Shown: positions 21,767-34,595 of the stretch, in pieces
Numbering within the stretch: position 1 is the first letter of the stretch
Layout of the letters: every line of letters begins with the position of its first letter
Source of the DNA: Seiridium cupressi
Taxonomy: Eukaryota; Ascomycota; Sordariomycetes; Amphisphaeriales; Sporocadaceae
Length of the DNA: 64,000 nucleotides
Direction of reading: 5' to 3'
Assembly (NCBI GenBank): GCA_036674765.1
Contig: JARVKI010000062.1
Location: 62,001-126,000, forward strand
Made by a program: the position numbers and the translations under genes
The notes under the pieces: generated by a model
Seen by the model: only the letters and a program-made list of their open reading frames with translations
The model's database searches: none
Told to the model about the DNA's origin: nothing

Positions 21767-22663
21767 GGGGTGGGGAGGGAATTATGGATGTGTATAGGGG
21801 ATATATGGGTTGTATTTTGAACCTACCTCTGAGTGCAGGTTGCTGCGGTTCTTTGTGGGATCGAAATTTAGTTGACTATCGTCACCTCGTTAGAGCTCTG
21901 ATTATATGTAAAGTGGCGTGGGAAGATTTAGAAATATTTAGAAACGTGAATAGTACTGCCACAAGGATGACTAGAATACCCTTGGTGTTCGTACTGTAGG
22001 GATGGATTTCTGTGAAGGGGAGGGGTCGTTGATATACGTCTGAACCGTACAGTGGTATGGCGGAGAGATATTGGAGGGAAATTTGACAGGTGATTGTATT
22101 GTATTGTTTTGTTGATAAGTACTATATGAGATGTGGAAAATATAACATACCTTTAGTATACGCTGCAAGGCTCTGGTTTGGATGCCAGAAGAAGCACTCG
22201 AAAAGGAAATAACTATAGAGTGAATGTAAGCTTCTAAACGCCAGAGAAAAGAAAATGATGAAGGAAATCGACATTGTAAGGGAGGAAAAATTAGAGGCGA
22301 TTGAATACCAGTTCACTGACGTTAATGGCGATTCCAGTGACGTTAGTTGTGAATTCACCAATAATTTCGTGATTTACTGACGCTCACTGTGTGCTCACTG
22401 GGATGAGTACATGTGATGGCGACCAGAAACAGAAAGTAACAGCGGCAAATTAATGACGGTCAACAGGGGATTCTTTTCGAGATGGACAACCAAAATGGGT
22501 CAAATGTAGCTTTGAAAGAAACAGCAACTAACCTTCGTGCTTGTCCACAGACAAACAAATGAGCAAGCGTCTCGTACAATGGCGAATAGAGTCCGTGTCG
22601 TAGATGTGGTTGAGGTATGCAGAAAGGCCTAAGGAAGTCTTGACAGATTGTGTGTGTGGGGGC

Positions 22664-22692
22664 GAGAGAGAGAGAGAGAGGGAGGGAGAAAG
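22664..22692. repeat. GA microsatellite
   Basis: A run of GAGAGA grading into GGGAGGGAGAAAGAGA. It is noncoding. Confidence 0.85.
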
Positions 22693-22884
22693 AGAATCGG
22701 AGTTGTAGAATTTATTGAGGGTATGTAGAAAGGTCCGGGGAAAATCTTGATCTGTCTGGTAACATCGGCATCGCAGAGTTGGTTGCTTAGTGACCGTGTT
22801 CTTGTCCAGAGTTGGCAGGATTTAGTAATGCTTCTTCAAAGAAAGAATGGAAGAATTCAGAAAACCTCAGAAGAGATAATGCGC

Positions 22885-22924
22885 ACGCGTAATTTGATTC
22901 ACGCGTAATCTGATGCAAACGCGT
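22885..22924. promoter_or_regulatory. Three ACGCGT boxes (MCB-like)
   Basis: ACGCGT occurs at 22885-22890, 22901-22906 and 22919-22924, i.e. three times in 40 bases, each flanked by TAAT or TAGT. In fungi ACGCGT is the MluI cell-cycle box bound by MBF. The nearest gene is the RRM gene, whose start is about 1.1 kb away on the minus strand, so a regulatory link is only possible. Confidence 0.45.
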
Positions 22925-24075
22925 AGTCAGTGGGAGCAGATGGAAGCAGAGATAAACCCCGTCGCGTAGTGGCTCTCTACCACAAGTTTCTTCTTAGGCA
23001 GGTTTGTTTCTGCCCGGAGAAAGCCTCAGGCGCTTAAGATTACAGAAAAAGCATCCATACAGTAAAACGCGCTAAATCCAGCACAGCAACGGACTGGGCA
23101 GAGGCAAAGAGTCCTTGGTAGTGCAAATTCAGCAGCGCAGTCATCCACTGCTGAGAAAAGTTTCTTGACAAATTATCATGTTCACTGGGGCAGAGTATCA
23201 CTGCAATTTTTTATGTTTACTCGAGTTGTTCCAAATGACTATCAGAGCGAAATAATAAGACCATCCATCTCTACGACGTTCATGTTCAATTTGTTGCTAT
23301 CCTCTTCCTGATAGACACTTCGGACTGGCCCATTTGCCCTCAGCAAATACGCACGATAAGGTTATTTTAGACAGTTTGTAAGTCTCTCCTGCGTAGCGTT
23401 GAACATTGTAGAAGGTTTCATTCAGCTTCTATTGCCTGTCAGCGAATAGACGATGTCCAGCTAAGTGGAAGTGAGAGGAGCAGCCAGCATTTCGATAGCC
23501 TTGACATCGAGCACAGGGTATCGATACGAGTTAGGGACCCGGGAGGCCCAACTATAATACTGATCAGAGAGGTATGGCGCCGCGGTTCTCCAAGGAAGCA
23601 TATGTGTTCCAACCTGAATCTCAGCACGAGAGTTAACGTTTCCAACCATAAGTGGTTCCAGCAGGGAGCAGAGTGCAGAGCTCAAACAATATTTTTGTCA
23701 CCCGTTCATGAATCGCAACGCTGTGTCTTGGAAGATGGAGGAGTCGTTTTGGCACTAAATCGACAGCAAAATTCGCTGCTTTTCGAACAAGGCATGTCAC
23801 GCATGGTACCTACTACACGGGTCAGCCCAAGATGGATACGGAGTGCGGTCTTTAGCTAATCCAAGAACCTTCCACGAAGGTCAATGCTCGAGACTATGCC
23901 TGGCGATCCACATCCCACGTCGGGGATTTGCCTCCCCTGCATCCGATACGAATAATCCATACCCTAGGACATCGACCTGTCCCTATGTAAATATTCAACC
24001 AGGCTTCCCAAAGGTCAAGCAAGATGCGAGGGCACGAACCCGGAAGCTTCAATATGCAGAGCGAAAAGAGGGATG

Positions 24076-24194
24076 ACACACGCACACACACAAACACAAA
24101 GATGGAGATGGAGATGGAGATGGAGATGGAGATGGAGAGGGAGATGGAGATGGAGAGGGAGAGGGAGAGGGAGAGGGAGAGGGAGAGGGAGATG
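24076..24194. repeat. CA and GAGATG/GAGGGA microsatellite
   Basis: A short CA tract is followed by repeated GGAGAT hexamers grading into GGGAGA hexamers. The run is purine-only on the plus strand from about 24099. Confidence 0.9.
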
Positions 24195-27006
24195 AGAAAA
24201 CTGTGGGCAGAGACACCACCCTTCTACGTATAGTTGAGACTAGGCCGATGGGATAGAGGCAGCCTCAATGAATCTTCCATAATTACAATAGTTTGAATGG
24301 ACCTGTGATCCTTTGCTGTGGTGTTCAGTTTCGTATCTTGGTCCTTGAGCTACCCATCGAATACATGTGATAACTTTGATATCCATGCCCGCATCGTGAC
24401 GGACCGTGGAGGCTATCCAAGTGAGGTTCGGATCCAGCACAAGATGTGAAGCTTATTCTGCATAGTACACCTCCAATGAGTAGCAATTGTATCGCCGGAC
24501 ATTAGATGTAGGACTGTGACATGGTGACTGTGTACAAATGTACGGTACCTATGGACTTAGAGGGACGTAGATTGTGCCAAGGGTGTCTCCCATCGGTAGT
24601 ATCATCATGGATACCATCAATCACGATAATTTTTCTATGTAGTGATCATCATATACAGTCTCGATTGGGAAGCCTAAACCTCTCTATAGCCAAGTACACT
24701 CTACGACAACGTTCGTGATGCCTGAGTTAGGGGCGCTCCTACAGCGACGTAACATGACTCCTATTGGCAAATTTAGTTGACAGGGAAGTTCCTTTGAAAT
24801 AGAGGAGCAAAATTAGATCTAGAATCAGTAATCCAACATCTGTGTAGGGCTTGCTTTGATTGGCGCGGAACCGCCATATTCTACTGCTTGACAGTCATCT
24901 TCGAGCCAATAGGTGTATGATTTGGACGAGTATCCCTAGAGCGGAATCGAGAGTGTACTCGAATTCATGGCGTTCAACGTTCAGAGGATGGATATTCATG
25001 GAAATTAACCGTCTACTCGAAACTAGAAGCCGACGGACCAAGCAGTGTAACACATATATATATATGCGCATCCTTTTTTGGATTCATATGCATATAAACC
25101 AAACGACCACTCCGTATCCTTCTCCTCTGTTTTATCTTGAACATTCACAAGGTAAAAGATCTGAACACCATCTTTCAGTTATTCTCCTATAACAACACGA
25201 AGTTCTCTTTTCCGACTTCCTTGGGCTATCCGTCTGTTAATAGTCGTTGCTAACATGGGTATCCCCCCTTAGGTACATCGGGCTGCCCAGAGGCACTGGC
25301 TACCCATGAAGCCTTCAAGTACGACCCTTCGTTGCGATGAGACTATTTATACCGAGCCGTGACAGTCACTGAACGATATCAGTAAGGAGACGCAAGCCTG
25401 AACATGGGCTGAGGATGCTCCCCTACGGCAGGAGGTTCGGCCATTCGAAGGGAACTTCAGAACAGATCCGGTTTGGCACTAGAGTAACTACACATGGCTG
25501 CCATGAAACCCCTTTGACCCATGGCGAGAAATCAGCGTCATATTGTAGTTCTAATGCGGATCAGGACAGGGTACAAGTAGCCTTCAGGCTTTTCTGCACC
25601 CATCTTTAGATTAGCACATTCTCTCCCAACGTTTGAATGCCATGACAGAACACACGGAATTCAAGGTGAATGGCAACACGTATGGCGAGCGTGTGGTGTT
25701 TCCAGACGGTGGTTGCATGCATTGGGGTAATGTTGTACGTCTCGGTGCCTCACACAGTAAACCTCAGAAGGACATGGACGACTGTCTAATCAGCTTGGTA
25801 GATGGAATTGTCGTGCCTTTACATCTTCGCAATGTCGTGAAAGAGACGTCCGGAGAAAATACGACCTTGTCAAAGGTTGATGATGTAGGAATCGTTCTTC
25901 TTTTGATTTGATTTGGGAATGTTTCGAGACTTGGTATCATCGTTTACAGACGTAGTGGACGATTCTTTCACTGCATAGCTGTATTTGAAGAGATCATTCA
26001 AACCTCGAAACCAATGTCCTCTGCAACGCCATCTTGCTGTGGTTCTTTTTAGTTCCTTGGGTCACTATTTAAATGTCTTTCCAGGTCATAGGACTTGGGA
26101 ATCATAAACCCACCTAAGCTGCCGTTCACTGTCCTTCCAACTGGCCCACATCCCTGCAGTGACCACATTGGAGGCCCATGGCTGGAATGATGCGTCGTGC
26201 AAAACGAGACGATCTTTCGCCGTCTGGCCGGTGTCGTACTTGCGCGGAGAAGAAGAGGGGTCAGGGCATTTTCTAACCAGCGTTAGTATGGAGAACGTGA
26301 CATCCCTGATTGGAATTTCCAATTAAGGAATGACGGTTGCACATCAATCGATCCCTCACGGAGAGATGTACGTTGGCGAGCAAGCCAGAAGCCGAAGCAC
26401 CAGCCTTCAGCAGAGCCTCTCTATTGTCGCCGTCGGGATCATCTCCTATCGGACCCTGCTATCGATCATACGTTTCAACAGTAGCGGGGTAGCGCAGACG
26501 GCCTCGTCCTTATTTACGCTGTTAGGTGATGCGTGAATGGCTTGGCAGCGCGGGTTACTTGTTCGTCAGGTTCCGAAAAGCTCGATGGTAAGCGGACTTC
26601 CCCCGCTACGAAATGCACCTAGCCAGCATCTACTTTGGGCTCCCATGATTGCCCATGGGGTTCGGTGGGGATGCGATTACACGGCGTCGATACCCTCAAT
26701 TTGTACAAAGCATGGAGGTCCGCAAACAGTCCGAGTCGCGTTAATCATTCCTCGAATCTACCAGATATCAATCGATAACAACTTGAACTGACATATTAGG
26801 TGGGGCTAGGCCGTCGCACTTTGGGCATGTTTACGGTTTCAGATTCTATGGTCCTGAACAAACTCTGAGACGATCTCTCTGAACACCTAAGATCGAAAGA
26901 AAAACATCGCATCACAATTGATTGTGGGGTTGAATGCATCCGTCACGCCTTTTCTCCCATACGGCATCTATCTATCATCAGTACTAGTTGCGAGACACCC
27001 TACAAC

Positions 27007-28837
27007 ATGGCTCCCGAGCGACTTTCGACATGTCACTCCCAGGCGCAGGAAAATGACCTCGACAAGGAGAACGACGTCAATACGTACCGTGTCGAAGCCA
27101 ACTCTGCGGCTGCTGCTCTAGCTGCCGCAACGGCCGCTGTTAGGCCACGGATGTTCTCCCCTGGGATGATTAGACTATGGATTATTGTAATGTCGCGTGC
27201 AGCTAAGACGTCGAGGTATGCTGACGAGTTCTCAGTGCCTTATCGGATACACAGTAGCCACCATAAATGGATTCGATGGCTCTCTTATGGGCAGCCTCAA
27301 CGCCATGGAGCAATATCAAGATACATTTGGTCTGAATGGTGCCGGCGCGAGCAGCGGAATTGTTTTCATAGTGTACAACCTAGCCCAAATTGTGGCATTC
27401 CCCCTCTGCGGCTTGCTGGGAGATGGACTGGGTCGGCGCAAGACGATCGCGATTGGATGTTTTATTATACTCGTCGGGACGGCAATACAGACCCCTGCTC
27501 AGAGCATGGGTTGGTTTATTGGTGGCCGAGCTGTGTTAGGCTTGGGCGCAGCTATTGCTCAAGCAGCGGCGCCCGTCTATATCGTCGAGGTCGCGCATCC
27601 ATCATTCCGTGGAATCATAGGGGGCATGTATAATAACTTCTGGTGGGTTGGAAACAGTGAGATAAATTTTCCCGAGCCTTCCGCGGAGTGTGTTACTAAT
27701 TTCTTTGGTGGCAGTTGTTGCAAGTTGGACGACGTATGGCTGCAACAAGAACATTTCCAGCAGCTGGGCCTGGAGGATTCCAACATTGGTTCAATGCTTC
27801 CTGCCTGCAATCGTCTTAGCTGGCGTCCTTTTCTTGCCTGAATCTCCTCGGTGGTTGATTGCGCATGACCGACATGAGGAGGCAGAAAGATTCTTTGCCA
27901 AGTATCACGCCGACGGCAACCGTAACGCACCCATCGTTCGTCTCCAGATTGACGAGATTCTGGAAGAGATGCACCTTTACCGCGACGATAATCCTTGGTG
28001 GGACTTTCGCGAGCTTTTCAATACCCGTCAAGGTCGTTATAGGACTTTTATGGTTGTTTGCATGGCCTTCTTTGGTCAGTGGAGTGGCAACAATGTGGTA
28101 AGTCCGACCTTGTCAATCGTGGCGCATCACTACGGGTTTCCCTGCTTCTATTTGGCGTGGGCCATTCTCCAAGACATGGGCTAACGTGTGCTAAGGTAAG
28201 CTACTTCATGCCTTTGATGTTGAAGGAAGGAGGTATCACCAATACGTCGACTCAATTACTCTTGAACGCTATCTACCCCATTTCCAGCATGATCGCTTCC
28301 ATCGTTGGTGCCATGCTACTGGACAAGGTGGGGCGTCGAAAAATGCTTCTTGTTGGGCTGTTTGGGGCCCTGGGCTCGTATGTCATGTTGACGGCCTTTA
28401 CTGCTGAGGCTTACCTGAACACGAGCCTCATTTATGGTGTTATCATATCAATCTATCTCTTCGGGATATTCTTTGCCGGTGGATGGACACCGTTACAGAG
28501 TCTCTACCCAACCGAGTGCCTCGAGAATCGGACGCGTGCCAAGGGTGCGGGGATGAAATTCTTGTTCCTGAACATTGCCAACATGACCAACACCTTTGGT
28601 GTCGCGGTCGGTATTGACGTGATTGGCTGGAAACTCTACCTCGTTTATATTGGTTGGCTATGTCTTGAAATAGTAGTTGTCTACTTATTCTTCGTCGAGA
28701 CGGCTGGAAAGACTCTTGAGGAATTATCGGTAATTTTCGGGGCGAAGAACCCGGTCAAGACAAGTCTGGACAAATCTGAGCTCATTATCACGACTCAAGG
28801 TTACGGAGCTAAAATCGATGTCACAAAGGTAGCATGA
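27007..28837 (+). CDS. MFS sugar transporter (lactose/hexose permease type)
   Basis: Four exons (27007-27186, 27236-27656, 27715-28097, 28196-28837) give 541 aa with all junctions in phase. The N-terminus is cytoplasmic and Ala-rich. Family marks of the sugar-porter branch are GYTVATINGFDGSLMGSL in helix 1, GLLGDGLGRRKT after helix 2, GRAVLGLGAAIAQAAAPVYI, PESPRWLI at the end of the first half, DKVGRRKMLL after helix 8, GGWTPLQSLYPTECL in helix 10, and a terminal VETAGKTLEEL. It is therefore a 12-helix plasma-membrane proton-coupled sugar importer; the SLYPTECLENRTRAKG loop is typical of the fungal lactose-permease-like group, so disaccharides are possible substrates. Neighbouring genes give no hint of the sugar. 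Confidence 0.9.
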
Positions 28838-29331
28838 TATGGATACGGGGAAATCTGGGGCGTCCATATCATTCAGGTCTATGAAGAACATCTAAATCAG
28901 CCGATAGTGGTGGAGGGCACCACTTAGTGGCATGGTCTCGGACTCGTACGCAGAAGTACTTCTATAGTATCCTATCATTACATTTTCCTGTACAGGTGAT
29001 CAGTCGAGGAGACATTTTCCGTCTAGTCTTGGTCTCCCCCTCGGCCGGCCAAAGTATGTGGTGACTGATGTGAATCGAAGTTGACGATTTCAAGCTCAGG
29101 TTGGCATACCACGCTGCATGTACTCTGATGCCCTTGCTGACTTTGTCGAGAAGCTAGTGGTGATACCCGCCCACCGAGGTAGTTACCAACTTGCACTGGC
29201 TGTACGCTTTCCTTTTGGCACAGAGATAGCCATAGGAGTTATCATGGGGAAGTTGTACGAATTCATGCTGTTCTAGTCTAGGTCGCCGGTAACGTGGAGA
29301 CCGGGTCATTAAGCACTAATGGCCTATCCAC
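28838..29331. other. Intergenic region
   Basis: It holds the 3' ends of the convergent transporter and RRM genes. Nothing else is recognised. Confidence 0.45.
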
Positions 29332-30411
29332 TCATTCTTCGAGTCTGATGTCTCGGTTTGTTGCTCGCCCCCTCTGTTCTCTGGGCTCTCTGGGCTCTCT
29401 TGCTGCCCTGTTGGCATATCTGTCCGTTTTCGGAACCGCTTCCGAGACCTTTAGGGGTGCTTCCCTGTAAGAGATGCCGTGGATAGCGCTCTTAGCCGCC
29501 TGGGCCTGTTCGCGGGTCGTAAAGTCTACAAAGCAGAAATTTCGGCGACCCTCGCCTGGCTCGCCTGACTCGCGCGGGCTCACTCTCTTACTTACACCAT
29601 CCCTATCGAGGTTGTTAGTATTGTGGACCACTCGGATTTTGGGGGTAGAGACTTACACTTCAAAGTCCTTGAAGATGTCCCGAATCTCCACCTCGTTCTC
29701 AGCCTGGTCGAGCATTCTCGGCAACCCGCCAACGTAAAGCTGTCGGCCCTCTTCCTGAGCCTTTGAGGACTGGAAGGGTTTCATTGCATCGCTGGGGCCA
29801 CTCCTTGCCGCCAGCCTGTCAGGCTCCGCCTGGCCGGACCCTGAGCGGTCCCAGTTACCCCAGCGGCTGTTGCTGGAACTTTGGCCTTCATCTTGCTGCC
29901 ATCGGCCTGGCTGCCGCATGTTGCCCTTGGGTTGGCAAGGCCGGCACTTGACTGGCCTGTCAAACATCAAAACGCCCTCCAGCTTCTCCATAACCTCGTC
30001 CGCAGTTTCCTTCTCTGCGAACACAACGAAGCAGTACCCAGGATTCCGGCCACTAAAAGGGTCGACTGAGATGTGAACCTTTACGAAGCTGGGAAATCCG
30101 TTGTTGACAAGAAATTCTTCGACGTCCTTGGGAGTGGTGCTGTACAGAAGGTTTCCGAGGTAGATCCGACGGCCCTCCATGATGGCTGTCGCGGTTTCCG
30201 GTGAGTCCTCATGTTGTCGATTTGGCCTGTAGACTTTCACGTCGTCTGAGCGGCTCCTCTCTGCGAGTGCCACATTCGGCTGGCGTTCCAGAGGCTGTCC
30301 TTCGCGCGAAGGACGATCCTCCCTAGGGGCGCGCGAGGCGTAGTTGGTCCGGCGCGGCTGGGCACTAGGATCCACGGGGGCGCGAACCCTCCAGTTCGAT
30401 GAGTCTGACAT
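29332..30411 (-). CDS. RNA-binding protein with two RRMs
   Basis: Exons 30411-29657 and 29602-29332 are joined over a 54-base intron (GTAAGT, TACTAAC branch) to give 341 aa. The open frame reaches further upstream to 30573, but the start at 30411 (MSDSSNWRVRAPVDPSAQPR) fits the conserved fungal protein better. RRM1 runs from RRIYLGNLLYSTTPKDVEEF to KLEGVLMFDRPVK, with GYCFVVFAE as RNP1. RRM2 starts RQLYVGGLPRMLDQ; its RNP1 NFCFVDF lies just after the splice junction. A basic, Arg-rich tail with repeated REPRE units follows. Fungal proteins of this form are thought to act in mRNA processing; no specific role can be given. Confidence 0.85.
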
Positions 30412-32740
30412 TGTTGTTTGACGATCACGATGGTATGGTGGAGTAGGGGAGGAGTCTGGAGTGAATGTTTGCTCAACGCAGGGTTTTTCGCTAGTGCCCT
30501 CGTGTGATGAGCTTGTCCCAAAAGAGGCCAAGCTCAGCTGTGGGTATCCAGGGGACGTTTCGCAGCCGCACACGTTTTATATGTAAGAACAACAAGCGGC
30601 AATTTGAGCGATTTGGACTAGCCTATCACTAGTTAGAACACAGCCACTTAATGAATCTGAGCACCTTTCGAGCGCCAACTCGTCAAATCCCTCTCATATC
30701 CGTCACTCGTCCTACCCACATAAAGCACTTGGTGATATAAGGTTTATTATTTTGACTAAGCTCTCATATCTGCTCCCGGTTATCGATTAACAGCGCTGTA
30801 GCAGAACTTGACTGTTTTTATAGTTTATTATGTCATGGTTTCCATGGCTTTTTACTACCATTGAATTCTGCCGACATGTCATCGTTAAATGTATTCGTGA
30901 CTGATTAATGACTGATCCCAGAGGTAATATAATCGCAAACTATCGCTTACTCTTCACCACTCTATCATGTCCCCCAGCCTACCAGGTAGCAGCAAGAGTG
31001 TGATAGCATTGTAAGGATATCGAGCTCCCAGGCTTGATCAAACTTCTACCGGCCAATCAAAACTCTGGCCCCATCTAGTTGGGTGCAAGCAAGCTATTCC
31101 CTTTTGATATTTCAATCCTAGCGAAAACTAACATGAAATAGGGAACGTACTTAGTGTTCTGCACGATGTCTCTATCACTAGACCTAGGGGTGGTCTGTGC
31201 ACCCTACTTGTACATATGAGATGCAGAATTGAGAGGAAGCAAAGCCAGAGATGGAATGGACAGTGCGATCTTGGACATGAAAACATACGGGTCTCAGGGG
31301 ACAAGATCGCTATAAATTGCTTGTGAAGTAGGGTATTGCTGTAGAAGAGTGCTTGATCATGTATAAAACGTTGGAGCGCTAGGTGGTCTTTACCTTGCGC
31401 AGATGTGAATATCGTGAAAGGCATTAGGATTCGGGCAAGTATGGTGATAATTGAGTCCTGCCACAGGTCAGATTGTTCTCGGAGCACCTCGACTGAAAGG
31501 CTAGTCAGTATGGAGCCGCCGCCAACCAAGTTAATGGAACTCGTTGAGGTTTATCGAATCAATAGGGATTGTGGGGAGAAGCCACGCGTGAGTGCTTAGC
31601 ATTTTGGTTCTTGAAAACGTATCGGGCTCAGGTAATGATCAAGCATCCCTAACAAAGCCTTGATGATCGATTAACCAACTTCATCATCAAGCTCTGGGTG
31701 ATGGACATGTAGCCGGTGGCCAGGGTTATTGTCCTTTTAACGTCATCAACACCGAATCATCTAAGATTGACCTCCGACGGTACTTGAATATAATGTTTCC
31801 TGCGTGTGGTGGCCCAGATGCTTATTGCAAGCCAATCTTGATGTATAGACAGCTGGGTAAACACTTTGATGTTTATAGGCGGATCTTCAAGCACATAATT
31901 GGAATGCTACGTCTATAACGCGTTGTCTTGTTGCCGTTCCAGGACGGTGAAAGCAGCAAATAGACGAACCAGTACTAGCATTCTCCTTGATGTGCTGCAA
32001 CGAGCACTTGGGCGTTGGTTCGCTCGTGTACTTGATCGTACGGATGTCCGATGCATAAAGCCATAAAACGCCCCATCCGACTATATGACTGTGCTGGGAT
32101 GGGTAATATTAATTCCCGGAACGTGTTCGCCAGCTCTGTATTACAGAAGCACTAACATATTTGGACCGTCGTACTGGTCGAAGTCGGGTGGAAGTTTTCT
32201 AGTGCACGGCAAACATGGCAGTCGCTCAGAAAGATCCGAAGCATGCATGTCGTGCACTATGGGCTAGTTGTGCAGTGGAACGTCCTTTTATCTATAACGT
32301 ACCCAGTTCATCCGATGTCATCGCGTCTCACGAGGATGGCGGTATTGTAGGACGGCAGCTAAGTGGAAGCACCATCCCCTTGTGGCAGTTGAGCTTGGCA
32401 CGGGGAGCACTAGCGCCGATCACATTGGCTGTCAAGTAGGAACCAGCAAGATCCACCTTCCACGAGGGGCAAGGTGCGATATAGCTTATATCTAAGGAAC
32501 CCCTGCCACCTTTCGGATTCGGCACACTATTCGCTATGCCTGTGGCCTTCATTTGATTCCCTATGGACCTTGTCGGCACCCACCGAAAAGCTTATTTCCT
32601 CTCGCTTCTCTGGTCTCATCCAGATAAAGGGCACAGTATTTCTTGGCGGACAGACTGAGAATGCCCAGGCTTGCTCACTCTTGCTTGGCTTTCTTGATCT
32701 TGCAGTCTTGGCCACAAGCCCACACAAGCTATAGCTCAAA
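30412..32740. other. Gene-poor region
   Basis: It begins with the promoter of the RRM gene and ends with the promoter of the carboxypeptidase gene. Open frames at 31128-31529 and 32527-32952 (minus) lack recognised motifs, and the latter overlaps the carboxypeptidase start. Confidence 0.45.
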
Positions 32741-34595
32741 ATGGCCATCATGAAGTCTCTCACTGCTTGGTTCTTGACTGCATCGGCTGCCCTTGCCCTT
32801 GCGGCTCCATCAGCCTCGCCGTTCAAGATCGACAAGAGGTATGTCGAGGTCCGTGATGATATCACGTACAATGTCTTTGAGCACGCCGCCACGGGGACCA
32901 AGATGTCCTTCGTCAACAACTCCGGCATCTGCGAGACAACTCCTGGTGTCAACCAGTACTCTGGTTATCTGACCGTCGGAACGAACATGAACATGTGGTT
33001 CTGGTACGTATGGTTCTTCGTGGATGACTGTCCGCTATGGGCGATCTATTAATCTTCATGAAAGGTTCTTCGAAGCTCGCAACAATGCAAGCACTGCTCC
33101 CCTGGCCACGTGGTTCAATGGCGGCCCGGGCTGCAGCTCCATGATCGGACTGTTCCAGGAGGTAAGCGACAAATACCGCCCCTTACCAGTGCTACATTAC
33201 CCTACTTCCCGTGAAATGACCCGACAGATACCTCTTTGGTTTCAGTGAGCTCGTACTCCAGAAATCTCAACACTAACCATTTACCTTGCACACAGAATGG
33301 ACCTTGTCAGTTCTACGATGGCGCGTCCACGCCATCACTCAACCCATACAGCTTCAACGAATATGCCAACATGATCTACGTTGACCAGCCAATCGGCACG
33401 GGCTTCTCGTATGGTACTGATACCGTTACATCCACAGTCACTGCAGGTTAGTACTACTCACACTCCCGTCACTCTTTGGCTCGCATACCAGGCTGTTCCA
33501 AGAGCATGCGTCCCGTTTTGGAATCTGGATTAATAGTATTTGTATAGCACCATTCGTCTGGAAGCTGCTCCAGGCCTTCTTCACCCAGTTCCCCCAGTAC
33601 GAGAGCCGCGACTTTGGTATCTTTACTGAGAGTTATGGTGGACACTACGGGCCTGAGTTCGCTCACTACATCGAGACTCAAAACGCAGCCATCGACAGTG
33701 GGAGTGTCTCAGGAGAAAAAGTCAACCTTGTCGCACTCGGTATCAACAATGGTCTCTACGATGAGACGATCCAGTACAAGGCCGATATCCAGTTTGCTTA
33801 TAACAACACCTACCGCAAGCTGATTACGGCCGCTCAAGTTACCACGTTGAACAATGCTTACACATCCAAGTGCCTGCCTCTGCTCGAGAAGTGCACCGGT
33901 CTCACTGGCGCAGATACCTACTGCGAGGAGGCTTTCAACACTTGCGACAATGACATTGACGAGGTCATCTACAACAGCGCCAACTTCGACCCGTATGACG
34001 TGCGCGCCGGGAGCAATGACCCGAACCCACCTGAGACTTACGCGACGTATCTTGCCCGCGCCGACGTCAAGAAAGCGATTGGTGCTGCCACGACGTATCA
34101 GGAATGTCCCAACAGCGTCAATTCCAAGTTTTTCACCACCGGCGACTGTAAGCTAGAGGGACCCCATACCTACGTTTGCACTACTCTGATTTACTGACAA
34201 TGCATTAGACCCTCGCTCTTTGGTATCCACTCTTTCGGAGGTGGTTCAATCAGGTATCCGCGTCCTCACCTGGGCTGGTGATGCCGATTTCATCTGTAAC
34301 TGGTTCGGCAACCTTGCCGTTGCCAATGCCCTCACTTACTCGGGTTCGGCCGAGTTCAAGGGCAAGGCGCTCGCATCTTACACCGTTGACGGGACAGAGT
34401 TGGGCCAGTTCAAGTCGGTCGACAACCTCAGCTTCATCCGAGTCTACGGTGCAGGCCATGAGGTGCCGTATTATCGTAAGTCTTACATTGGCCATTGCTA
34501 GACAATTGATGATTAATTCAATGTTTGCAGAACCCAAGCTCGCCCTCCAGGCATTCACCCAGACGATGAAGGGACAGCCAGTTTCATCTACTTAA
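32741..34595 (+). CDS. Secreted serine carboxypeptidase S1-type (peptidase S10)
   Basis: Six exons (32741-33003, 33065-33161, 33296-33446, 33548-34147, 34209-34475, 34531-34595) give 480 aa, all in phase. It has a signal peptide ([21 protein letters not shown]) and a short pro-segment ending KIDKR. Peptidase S10 landmarks are [20 protein letters not shown] (oxyanion region), [17 protein letters not shown], the nucleophile Ser in [13 protein letters not shown], the Asp in [11 protein letters not shown] and the His in [10 protein letters not shown]. The sequence places it with fungal carboxypeptidase S1, which removes C-terminal residues from peptides, often with basic or broad preference at acid pH. 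Several Asn-X-Ser/Thr sites are visible. It is probably an extracellular digestive enzyme. Confidence 0.93.

Larger units (their letters stand above)
21767..27006. other. 5.2 kb gene desert with simple repeats
   Basis: No gene can be supported in this long stretch. It begins with the promoter of the RRM gene (minus strand), holds a GA microsatellite, a diverged 40-base duplication (22610 and 22715), a cluster of ACGCGT boxes and a CA/GAGATG microsatellite. Open frames at 23461-23685 (minus) and 25633-25911 (plus) read somewhat protein-like but have no recognised motif. Confidence 0.5.

Noticed and set aside
23461..23685. Minus-strand frame with YLSDQYYSWASRVPNSYRYP
   Set aside because: It looks faintly protein-like, possibly a relic C-terminus, but I recognise no family and see no upstream continuation.
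25633..25911. 92-residue plus-strand frame
   Set aside because: No recognised motif, no clear promoter or splice context.
31128..31529. 133-residue minus-strand frame
   Set aside because: Low protein-likeness, no motif, gene-poor surroundings.
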